This document shows, piece after piece, positions 28,501 to 34,696 of a stretch of DNA of 45,152 bases (the stretch's first letter is position 1; each line of letters begins with the position of its first letter). Origin of the DNA: Lentisphaerae bacterium RIFOXYC12_FULL_60_16 (lineage in GTDB: Bacteria; Verrucomicrobiota; Kiritimatiellia; UBA8416; YA12-FULL-60-10); the NCBI GenBank assembly GCA_001803315.1, contig MHBQ01000043.1, positions 1 to 45,152 of the forward strand, read 5' to 3'. Made by a program: the position numbers and the translations under genes. A model generated the notes under the pieces. That model was not told the DNA's origin and searched no databases. It saw only the letters and a program-made list of their open reading frames with translations.

Positions 28501-28804
28501 TGCGGGGATCAACCGGATCATCATCGGAAGCCATCGTTTCAAGCGGGGGGAAATAAAGGGGTTTGGGAAGGGTGTTGATGTCCGTGCCGATGACGGTAAG
28601 GTCCCGGTGAAAACGTTCGAGAGACGGGACGCTGTCTCCGATCCATAACATGCTGCGCTTGAAAGATTTGATGGCAGCCAGGGTTATCAGTGCTTCAGCC
28701 GGACCGGGAAGCCTTGGAAAACACACCGGGTTCCGTTTATCCAACGGGGTGAGGAGGGTGGTGCAAGCATGCAGTAATGTGCTGAACCCTTGCGTTTCGG
28801 ACAT
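25511..28804 (-). CDS. mfd: Transcription-repair coupling factor
   Basis: Removes RNA polymerase stalled at DNA damage and recruits UvrA. It has 1097 residues, slightly shorter than E. coli Mfd. The N-terminal UvrB-like region is divergent. The RNA polymerase-interacting CarD-like domain is clear at about 460-530 (LKPGDWVVHVHHGVGQYKGL). The helicase part has motif I CGDAGYGKTEVAMRAAFKA, motif II IIDEEQRFGV, LTLTATPIPRTLYLSM, and QLRGRVGRSRHQAYAYLL. The C-terminal TRCF domain follows. The ATG at 28804 has AGGA upstream. It lies directly downstream of rpoN on the same strand. Confidence 0.96.
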   Translation of the reverse strand: MSETQGFSTLLHACTTLLTPLDKRNPVCFPRLPGPAEALITLAAIKSFKRSMLWIGDSVPSLERFHRDLTVIGTDINTLPKPLYFPPLETMASDDDPVDPRIAGPRLQTLLTLLMEPTAQHLIVTSIQAMIQPVPRPETLTSGIRTLQLEQILALSGWLDEILQLGYDFQPDVILPGQACHRGGVVDLWPLPDLQPLRIEFDGDRIASLRRFAPETQMTTARETSAVIPPATAGTPGLPDMPDTVCLLDYIQPALTVAWHDRDSGIEHAMNFRSSMHETNPAISLFTPDDLDSRIARLPDLQTWSTGCPDMAVTCDWGFRLLPGLSEVNRSDLPPVVMDQARQRLARHLDERRSTGYHILACLPSRTAWETMIPYQAAGSDSIPIHTATLSEGFECTALQYLLITESDIYGRRRSLDNRYDPVRSSSRPTAPTTVRFDNVDDLKPGDWVVHVHHGVGQYKGLSEIVFDGCRQEVITVEYAEHALLHVPVSHAHLLSRYLGVGKASVTPHRIGGRRWKVEKQDAERAIMDMAGSLLETQAKRESLDGFAFQPDTPWQHEFESAFPFVETPDQTNAIAAVKADMESHRPMDRLLCGDAGYGKTEVAMRAAFKAVSGGKQVAVLVPTTVLAQQHLDTFRERMAAYPIRIEMLSRFSSRSARPAVLQDVKSGRVDILIGTHALLQPDIHFHDLGLAIIDEEQRFGVAHKERLKQLRYRVDILTLTATPIPRTLYLSMTGTRDISLLQTPPRDRLAIETVVTRDTDKIIREAILRERNRDGQIFYLHNRVRTIDWTHRRLATLVPEARIAVAHGQMAAGALADIMHRFVNGEFDILLSTTIIESGMDIPRVNTILVDRADRFGIADLYQLRGRVGRSRHQAYAYLLLPTHGHIEAIAEERLAALRRYGDLGMGFNLALRDLEIRGAGNLLGAEQSGHIAAIGFSLYCQLLRRSIALLRHEPAPPIVDTEIRLDGMDLSTGADPAHGAVIPIAYIDNEQHRVRIYRKLAEAASPSDIRTITRSLQDRFGPIPPPLKRLLRIAALRILATSRKIQRIEVRNTRLQITRKHELFQENNRFPRLRNEDPDGQLREITAFIRRLPDD

Positions 28805-28853
28805 GCCGGAATCCTAGCATGATCGGCCGGCTGATGACAGTGCTTCCGGTGTG

Positions 28854-30281
28854 TCACCGGGACCGGCGAAGGTGGGAGGGGGGGATGCGAAGCATCAGGC
28901 GGTACTTGGCGATGGTGCGTCGTGCGACCGGAATGCCCTGCCGGGTGAGGGATTCCATGATTTCCTGATCGGACAAGGGATGCTGACTGTCTTCCTTGTT
29001 CACCATTTGGTCGATGATGTCCCGTACGGTCTTGTTGGAAAGGGTGGTGCCGTCCGTGGTGCGGATGCCGGGGGTGAAGAAATATTTCATATCGAACATG
29101 CCCCGGGGGGTCTGCATGTATTTGCCGGAGACCGTACGGCTGACGGTGGTTTCGTGGACCCCGACGATGGTGGCGATTTCCGCCATGGTCATGGGTTTCA
29201 GCATGGATACGCCCTGGTCGAGAAAATCAGTCTGCTTGGCGACAATTTCCGTGGCAATTCGGAATATGGTCTGCTGGCGTTGTTCAATGCTGCGGATGAG
29301 AAACGCTCCGGACCGTATCCGTTCGCGAATGTAGTCTTTGACCTCGTCCTGGGTTTCCGGATTGTCCATCAGGGTCCGGTAATGATGGCTGATCCTGACG
29401 TGGGGGAGTTGATCGTCATTGAGGAAGACGAGGTATTTGCCCTCGACTTTCCGGACGATCACCTCCGGCAGGACGACGGCGGTTGTTTCGTCGGAAAAAG
29501 CCAGTCCGGGTTTGGGGTTCAGGGATGCGATAAGGGCGGTGGCGGCATGAATGGCCTCGATCGGGACATTGAGGGCGTTGGCCATGTCGTTGTACCGGCG
29601 AGCCCCCAGCTTGTCGAAATGGTGTTCCACGATGCGTGTGGCGAGTTCATGCTGGTGGCCGAGTCGTTCCAGTTGGAGCAGGAGGCATTCCCTGAGATCG
29701 CGTGCGGCAACGCCGATCGGATTAAAATCCTGCACGATGGCCAGGGTGTCGTGCAGGCGTGCGGCGTCGAGGTTGGCGGCTTGTGCGAGTTCCTCGATTG
29801 GGGTGGTCAAGTAGCCTTCGTCGTTGAGGCTGCCGATGATCAGTTCGCCGAGTCGGGCATCCTCGTCGGAGAGTCCGGTCAGGTGGAGCTGTTCGATGAG
29901 GTGTTCCTGGAGCGACACCCGCTGCTGAATCGAATCGAGCATGAACTGGCGCTTTTCATCGGATTCCTCCGTGTAGGGCCGGTGCTGGATATCCTGGAGA
30001 AAGTAATCACGCCATTCGGAGTCGAGTCGTGCAAGGACTTCGTATTCGTCCTTGAAATCCAACTCGTGTTTTTCCTCGGGTGCGGTGCCGGAATCCACCT
30101 CGATGTGTTCCATTCGGGTGGGGGTTTCCTCGATGGTGGGGTTCTGTTCGAGTTCCTGCTGAACCAGCGCCCGCAGTTCCATCATGGGTAACTGCAGCAT
30201 TTCGAGGGATTGGCGCAATTGGGGCGCCAGCACCATCTGGAGGTGTTGGGATTGCGAAAGACTGAGCGTTTGGCCTGGCAT
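28854..30281 (-). CDS. rpoN: RNA polymerase sigma-54 factor
   Basis: Directs RNA polymerase to -24/-12 promoters, which need an AAA activator. It has 475 residues. Region I is Gln/Leu-rich (MPGQTLSLSQSQHLQMVLAP, LRQSLEMLQLPMMELRALV). An acidic region II follows, then the core-binding domain. Next comes the HTH that reads the -12 element (MTMAEIATIVGVHETTVSRT). The RpoN box that reads the -24 element is ARRTIAKYR near the C-terminus. In this window a matching promoter (37957-37972) and an NtrC-type activator (38191-39609) are present, so this sigma factor has a clear local target. It is followed by mfd after 49 bp. Confidence 0.97.
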   Translation of the reverse strand: MPGQTLSLSQSQHLQMVLAPQLRQSLEMLQLPMMELRALVQQELEQNPTIEETPTRMEHIEVDSGTAPEEKHELDFKDEYEVLARLDSEWRDYFLQDIQHRPYTEESDEKRQFMLDSIQQRVSLQEHLIEQLHLTGLSDEDARLGELIIGSLNDEGYLTTPIEELAQAANLDAARLHDTLAIVQDFNPIGVAARDLRECLLLQLERLGHQHELATRIVEHHFDKLGARRYNDMANALNVPIEAIHAATALIASLNPKPGLAFSDETTAVVLPEVIVRKVEGKYLVFLNDDQLPHVRISHHYRTLMDNPETQDEVKDYIRERIRSGAFLIRSIEQRQQTIFRIATEIVAKQTDFLDQGVSMLKPMTMAEIATIVGVHETTVSRTVSGKYMQTPRGMFDMKYFFTPGIRTTDGTTLSNKTVRDIIDQMVNKEDSQHPLSDQEIMESLTRQGIPVARRTIAKYRLMLRIPPSHLRRSR

Positions 30282-30311
30282 GCAGATTGACCCCGTTCTA
30301 AACCTGCTTTA

Positions 30312-30369
30312 GTGTAAGCGACTACACCGCTGGTTCAAGGTAAAAACAGGTCCCGGTGACAGGTCCCGG
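30312..30369. promoter_or_regulatory. Inverted and direct repeats between rpoN and the metallo-hydrolase gene
   Basis: The 119 bp divergent gap holds GTGTA-AGCGAC-TACAC (30312-30327), a perfect operator-like inverted repeat, and two copies of ACAGGTCCCGG (30346-30356 and 30359-30369), 13 bp apart. They may be sites for a regulator of rpoN or of the divergent gene. The binding protein is unknown. Confidence 0.4.
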
Positions 30370-30400
30370 CGGGTGGTGACGGGGTGAACGAGGGCATGGC

Positions 30401-31225
30401 ATGTTGAATGTGTGCGTATTGGGCAGTGGGAGCACCGGAAACTGCATCTATATTGCGGCTTCAACACATGCCATCCTGGTCGATGCCGGACTGAGCGGGC
30501 GTGAAACCGAACGCCGCTTGGTTGAAGCTGGCGGGAGTACGGCCGGCATCCGGGCGGTTTTCCTGACCCATGAACACGAGGATCACGTCGCCACGCTGGG
30601 ATTGCTTCAACGGCGGCATGGAATCGGCGTGTATGCCAACCATGATACGGCGGTTGCCGTTGAACAGAACCTGGGTGCCGGGGTGGTGAATTGGACGGTG
30701 TTTGGAACCGGGTACCGGTTCGAGCTAAACGGCTGGCAGGTGGATCCCTTTTCCGTCATGCATGACGCTCAGGATCCTGTCGGATTTCGGATTGATACGG
30801 GTGAGGGGCGGGTGGCCGTGGTTACGGACATCGGGACGCCGACCGCGCTGGTCCGTGAGCGTTTGAAAGGGTGTGAGGTGGTGATCCTGGAATGCAATCA
30901 TGACCTGAACCTGTTGCATGAATCCAAGCGTCCGTGGTCTGTCAAGCAGCGGATTTCGGGACGTCACGGTCATTTTTCCAATCAGCAGGCCAGTGAGCTG
31001 ATGGCCGAGGTTGCCGGCCCATCCCTGCAAGTGGTGTATCTGGCGCATTTAAGCGATGAATGCAACCGGCCGGAACGGGCGGTTCGAACGATGCGGACGG
31101 CGTTGGACCTTGCCGGGTTTCCGCAGGTTGCCGTCGAGCTGACGTATCCGGATCGTGTCAGCCGTGTCTGGATGATGTCGCCGGGGGGGTGGGAGCCCGT
31201 CGGGACTCCAGCAAGTCCAGGATGA
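30401..31225 (+). CDS. YycJ/WalJ-like MBL-fold metallo-hydrolase
   Basis: A metallo-beta-lactamase-fold enzyme, 274 residues, of the YycJ (WalJ) group, probably acting on nucleic acids. The N-terminus MLNVCVLGSGSTGNCIYIA is typical. The metal site HxHxDH is present as LTHEHEDHV. Further motifs are FSVMHDAQDPVGFRI, AVVTDIG and LECNHD. The last 68 bases overlap the convergent lpxB gene on the other strand. The role in cell-wall control known from Firmicutes WalJ cannot be assumed here, since no WalK/WalR genes are visible. Confidence 0.88.
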   Translation: MLNVCVLGSGSTGNCIYIAASTHAILVDAGLSGRETERRLVEAGGSTAGIRAVFLTHEHEDHVATLGLLQRRHGIGVYANHDTAVAVEQNLGAGVVNWTVFGTGYRFELNGWQVDPFSVMHDAQDPVGFRIDTGEGRVAVVTDIGTPTALVRERLKGCEVVILECNHDLNLLHESKRPWSVKQRISGRHGHFSNQQASELMAEVAGPSLQVVYLAHLSDECNRPERAVRTMRTALDLAGFPQVAVELTYPDRVSRVWMMSPGGWEPVGTPASPG

Positions 31226-32342
31226 TGGTGGCGGCCCGTTTCGAGGCGCCGCCTTCACCCAGCAGGTTTCGCACGTGTTCAAAGCCTTCCAGCATGGCGC
31301 GTCGTTCCGGGGTGTCGGTTAGCAGGGGTTCTACCGCGCTGGCCAGTGCGGTCGGTGTGGCCTCCGATTGTATCCGCTCCGGGCAGATTCTGCGGTTGGC
31401 GATGATATTCACCATGCCGATATGGTCGAGTTGAACCACCCGCTTTGCAAAGGCGAACGAAAGGGGTGCCATTCGGTAGGTGATGACCATCGGGCACTTC
31501 ATGAGGGCTGTTTCCAGTGTGGCGGTTCCGGAAGCGACGAGCGCCGCCGTGGCGGTTCGAACCACCTGCCGGGTCTGACCGGCAACGATTGCAAATCGTG
31601 ATGCGAGCGGGGATGTCCGTTTGAGCAGGTCCCGGATATGACCGGCGATGGTTTCGTCCGGCGCCGCCACGATGCAGGCCAGGCCGGGAAATGATGCTGT
31701 CAAAAGCATGGCTGCCTGCGTCATGGATGGCAGTATGCGTTCAATTTCCTGGCGGCGACTGCCCGGCAACAGTGCAAGGCGGGGCGACCCCTGCCAGGGG
31801 AAATCGGGGGATGGTTGAGCGAAATCATCCCGGGTAATGTCTACCAGGGGGTGGCCGACATAGTCCACCACCAGGGGGGTCCCTGCAAAATGGGGCGCTT
31901 CAAACGGGAAGATGGTGATCAGGCGGTCGATGATTCGCGCCATGCCGGGAATACGTGACTGGTGCCATGCCCAGACCTGCGGGCAAATGTAATAAACCAC
32001 CGGTATCCCCATGGCATGCAAGACGGCAGCCAGACGCAGGTTGAATCCCGGATAGTCAACCAGGATAACCAGATCCGGGCGTTTATCCCTGGCCAGTTGT
32101 ACGGTTTCGTTGAAAACCCTGCGAAAGAAGCCATATCGCCGTATGACTTCCACGAATCCCATGACCGCCATCTGTGAAATGTCGTGGAGGGTGTTAACGC
32201 CGGCCTGGCGCATGTTGGCGCCCCCGATTCCCGTGAAAAGGATGTCGGAGCGAAGCGTTTTCAAGGCGCTTACCAGGTTTCCTGCATGAAGGTCACCGGA
32301 GGCTTCACCGGCGATGATCAGGATGATGGGAGAACGTGGCAT
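31158..32342 (-). CDS. lpxB: Lipid-A-disaccharide synthase
   Basis: Joins UDP-2,3-diacylglucosamine and lipid X to form the lipid A disaccharide at the inner membrane. The ATG at 32342 gives MPRSPIILIIAGEASGDLHA, the family start with the GEASGDLH motif. An open extension of 43 codons upstream is unlike LpxB and overlaps the previous gene. The protein has 394 residues. The GT19 signatures are VILVDYPGFNLRLA, YYICPQVWAW, VGHPLVD and LLPGSRRQEI. It is last in lpxI-oxidoreductase-lpxB, 10 bp after the oxidoreductase. LpxI makes lipid X, the substrate of LpxB, so the context is consistent. Confidence 0.95.
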   Translation of the reverse strand: MPRSPIILIIAGEASGDLHAGNLVSALKTLRSDILFTGIGGANMRQAGVNTLHDISQMAVMGFVEVIRRYGFFRRVFNETVQLARDKRPDLVILVDYPGFNLRLAAVLHAMGIPVVYYICPQVWAWHQSRIPGMARIIDRLITIFPFEAPHFAGTPLVVDYVGHPLVDITRDDFAQPSPDFPWQGSPRLALLPGSRRQEIERILPSMTQAAMLLTASFPGLACIVAAPDETIAGHIRDLLKRTSPLASRFAIVAGQTRQVVRTATAALVASGTATLETALMKCPMVITYRMAPLSFAFAKRVVQLDHIGMVNIIANRRICPERIQSEATPTALASAVEPLLTDTPERRAMLEGFEHVRNLLGEGGASKRAATIILDLLESRRAPTPPATSSRHG

Positions 32343-32352
32343 GGGGATTATG

Positions 32353-33312
32353 TCACGATGGTTTGGATTGGATTTGGCGGCAAATATCGGCGGCCAGGCG
32401 CAAGGCAGCCGATGCCTCGATCCCGGAGACACGCGGGGTTCCCCGGGTTCGCACACAATCGATAAAGGCATTCAATTCCGCCGCCAGTGCTTCGCCTTTT
32501 TCGATGGGGACCGGTATGACATCGATTCCCGTCTCGGTTTTGCGGCATAATTGGCCGGCCTGGTTCATGTAGTCCAGCGAAACATAGGTGTCGGACTGGA
32601 AGACGCGGATCTTGCGCATGCGCTCCTGGCTGATACGGCTGGCGGTTACATTGGCGACACAACCGTTCTCAAACACCAGCCGGACATTGGCAATGTCCTC
32701 GGATGGACTCAAGACCGGCACGCCGATGGCGTGCAGGTCGCGCACGGGGGATTTGACCAGGTGCAGGATGATTTCGAGGTCATGAATCATCAAGTCCAGC
32801 ACCACGCTGACTTCGGTCCCGCGGGGCAGACCGGTGGGGCGGGGCGGGGGAAACGGGGCCAGCCGGATAGCTTCGATAAACCGGGGATTTTTCAAGTGGC
32901 CTTCCAGAAAATCCATTACCGGATTGAAACGCTCCACATGGCCCACTTGAAGGATCAGGTTTTGATCGTGGGCCACCCGGATCATGGCCTCCGCTTCGGC
33001 CATGGTGGATGCGATCGGTTTCTCGACCAGCATGTGTAATCCGTGGCCGGCAAGCCGGGTGTAGGTTTCGCAGTGCCGGTCCGTGGGAACAACGACGCTG
33101 GCCGCCTGGATTTCCGAGGCCAGGGCGTCCATGGATTCAAAGGCCCGGGTTCCATACGTGGATGCGATTTGCCTGGCACGTTCCGGGTCGGTGTCATACA
33201 CGCCCACGAGTGTTACGTCCGGAAGTGCGGCATAGACCTTGGCGTGCCACTGGCCGAGACTGCCGACCCCAATGACGCCTACCCGGATCGGTGATGTCGT
33301 TGGTTTGTTCAT
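32353..33312 (-). CDS. Gfo/Idh/MocA family oxidoreductase in a lipid A cluster
   Basis: An NAD(P)-dependent sugar oxidoreductase, 319 residues. The Rossmann N-terminus is VGVIGVGSLGQWHAKVY. The EKP motif, whose Lys is catalytic, is in MLVEKPIAS. The C-terminal Gfo/Idh domain contains the HVERFNPVMDFL and MIHDLEIILHLV segments. It lies between lpxI and lpxB and overlaps the lpxI stop by 4 nt, so it probably acts on a nucleotide sugar of lipid A or LPS. In Leptospira and Acidithiobacillus the Gfo/Idh enzyme GnnA oxidises UDP-GlcNAc for amide-linked lipid A. The partner aminotransferase GnnB is not in this window, so that role is only a possibility. Confidence 0.85.
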   Translation of the reverse strand: MNKPTTSPIRVGVIGVGSLGQWHAKVYAALPDVTLVGVYDTDPERARQIASTYGTRAFESMDALASEIQAASVVVPTDRHCETYTRLAGHGLHMLVEKPIASTMAEAEAMIRVAHDQNLILQVGHVERFNPVMDFLEGHLKNPRFIEAIRLAPFPPPRPTGLPRGTEVSVVLDLMIHDLEIILHLVKSPVRDLHAIGVPVLSPSEDIANVRLVFENGCVANVTASRISQERMRKIRVFQSDTYVSLDYMNQAGQLCRKTETGIDVIPVPIEKGEALAAELNAFIDCVRTRGTPRVSGIEASAALRLAADICRQIQSKPS

Positions 33313-34151
33313 GTCGATGGCTCCGTTTTGGCGGGTGAAAGTGCGGCGAGGCAGAGGTCCATCCGGTTGGCTTCCTGCACGACGGCATCGCGTTCCAGCA
33401 GGATGGCGCGGCCGGCTTCAAATGCAAGCGCCCTAACCTGGGCTTTCCGTAACGTTATCAGGGTGCGTCGTCCGATTACGGGGATGTCGAAACGCATATC
33501 GTGGCCGGGTTTGGCTACCTTGATCACCACGGTGCCAGGGCCGGCAAGTTTCCGGGCGCGCCGGATGGCCTGGTCGGTGCCTTCGAATGCCTCCACTGCG
33601 ACCACGGTTCCCTGTTTGACAACCACCGTCTGACCGATATCCAGGGCGCTGGTGGCCTTGGCAATGCGGAAACCGAAATCCATGTCGGACTGTTCGTCAG
33701 GTGAAGGCGGGCGATGTGTCAGGATGCCGGCCGCGGGCATGAAGGCTTCCATGAAGGATGAGGCCGGTATCAGGCGGATTCCGATGGAAGCCAGTTCGTC
33801 GGCGACTGCCCCGAATATCGTTTCCGCATTACGGATAGCGAGCGGTTTGAGAAGGGACCGGGCTCGTGAATCCAGGCGTACGGAAAACAGATGGGTCGGG
33901 GTGATTTGTCCGGCCATAACGGCCTGATGAATCCCCGTTGCCTGCATGGCGGTCAACATGGCCTCCAGCTGGCCGATGTAGATCCAATGAACGGTATCGG
34001 AGAGCGACGTGATAGCGCGGTCGGTTTCATGGCGAAAGGCGAAGGTGACGATCCGTTTGACCCCTTGGCGGCGCGCGGATTCAGCCAGCAACCGGGGGTA
34101 TACACCGTTTCCAGCTATCAACAACAAGGATTCAATGGGTGCGGATGACAT
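33309..34151 (-). CDS. lpxI: UDP-2,3-diacylglucosamine pyrophosphatase LpxI (DUF1009)
   Basis: Hydrolyses UDP-2,3-diacylglucosamine to lipid X, replacing LpxH found in E. coli. It has 280 residues. The N-terminal domain has LLLIAGNGVYPRLLAESARR. The middle has VMAGQITPTHLFS. The C-terminal domain has QTVVVKQGTVVAVEAFEGTD and VIKVAKPGHDMRFDIPVIG, all typical of DUF1009. The start is the ATG at 34151. It is the first gene of the lpxI-oxidoreductase-lpxB group, and the 102 bp gap before it holds an inverted repeat. Confidence 0.94.
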   Translation of the reverse strand: MSSAPIESLLLIAGNGVYPRLLAESARRQGVKRIVTFAFRHETDRAITSLSDTVHWIYIGQLEAMLTAMQATGIHQAVMAGQITPTHLFSVRLDSRARSLLKPLAIRNAETIFGAVADELASIGIRLIPASSFMEAFMPAAGILTHRPPSPDEQSDMDFGFRIAKATSALDIGQTVVVKQGTVVAVEAFEGTDQAIRRARKLAGPGTVVIKVAKPGHDMRFDIPVIGRRTLITLRKAQVRALAFEAGRAILLERDAVVQEANRMDLCLAALSPAKTEPST

Positions 34152-34169
34152 GGGGTGACTATAGCGGGA

Positions 34170-34210
34170 CCCCCTGTAAGATGCACGAAAAAGGATATCC
34201 GGACAGGGGG
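34170..34210. repeat. Inverted repeat upstream of lpxI
   Basis: CCCCCTGT (34170-34177) and ACAGGGGG (34203-34210) form perfect 8 bp arms 25 bp apart. They lie between the small membrane protein gene and lpxI, both on the minus strand. TATAGT on the minus strand (34158-34163) could be a -10 element for lpxI, but no good -35 is at the right distance. Confidence 0.4.
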
Positions 34211-34253
34211 GGACAAGCGCGATGGAGCACGGGAAGGAGCGGGGGTGCCGTGA

Positions 34254-34694
34254 TCAGAAGATCGCATGGCCGCTGTCGGCCAGTTCCTGTGCAGCTTGAG
34301 GGGTCAGGACCAGGGGACTTCGATCCGGATCCTCTGCGGCATGCGCAGCTTCGTTTGCCAGTCGTTCATTCTGGTTCAACAAGTGTTGCTGGATCGTCCG
34401 TTTGAAATCAATGTCATGGTCATGTGCCTGGGCGGGGTCCAGTTGAACGGTCGCCGGCAGGACGGGTGCTGACGGGGAAGCCCTATCCGTGTCGGAAACC
34501 ACCCCGGTGGTTAGGGAGGTGTCGATGGATGTTGGAGAACCATGCGACGCCACCGGGGCGGTTTGCGCTACGGAACGGGCGGAAGGTGTTTCTGCCGGGG
34601 TATGCAGGATCATGAAAATGGCCAGAATCAGTGCGATGCCGGCAATGACCAAGTATCCATCAAGGTGGCTGAATTGATAGGGTTTATCTTTCAT
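34254..34694 (-). CDS. Small single-pass membrane protein of the pilin operon, unknown
   Basis: A 146-residue protein I do not recognise. It starts MKDKPYQFSHLDGYL at the ATG only 2 nt after the stop of the adhesin-like gene, with GGAGG upstream inside that gene, so translation is coupled. One clear transmembrane segment lies at about 13-35 (LVIAGIALILAIFMILH). The N-terminus is probably cytoplasmic. The remaining 110 residues are Ser/Thr/Pro-rich and then helical and charged (HDIDFKRTIQQHLLNQNERL), presumably in the periplasm. As fifth gene after PilV-, PilW- and PilX-like proteins and the repeat protein, it may help to assemble or anchor their product. That is inference. Confidence 0.72.
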   Translation of the reverse strand: MKDKPYQFSHLDGYLVIAGIALILAIFMILHTPAETPSARSVAQTAPVASHGSPTSIDTSLTTGVVSDTDRASPSAPVLPATVQLDPAQAHDHDIDFKRTIQQHLLNQNERLANEAAHAAEDPDRSPLVLTPQAAQELADSGHAIF

Positions 34695-34696
34695 GG

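Noticed and set aside
28851-30191. 446-codon plus-strand frame opposite rpoN
   Set aside because: It is a mirror of the rpoN reading frame in GC-rich DNA. The product is Gly/Asp-rich and matches nothing.
30346-30369. Two 11 bp direct repeats as a possible CRISPR or integration repeat
   Set aside because: Only two copies, 13 bp apart, with no spacers and no cas or integrase gene nearby.
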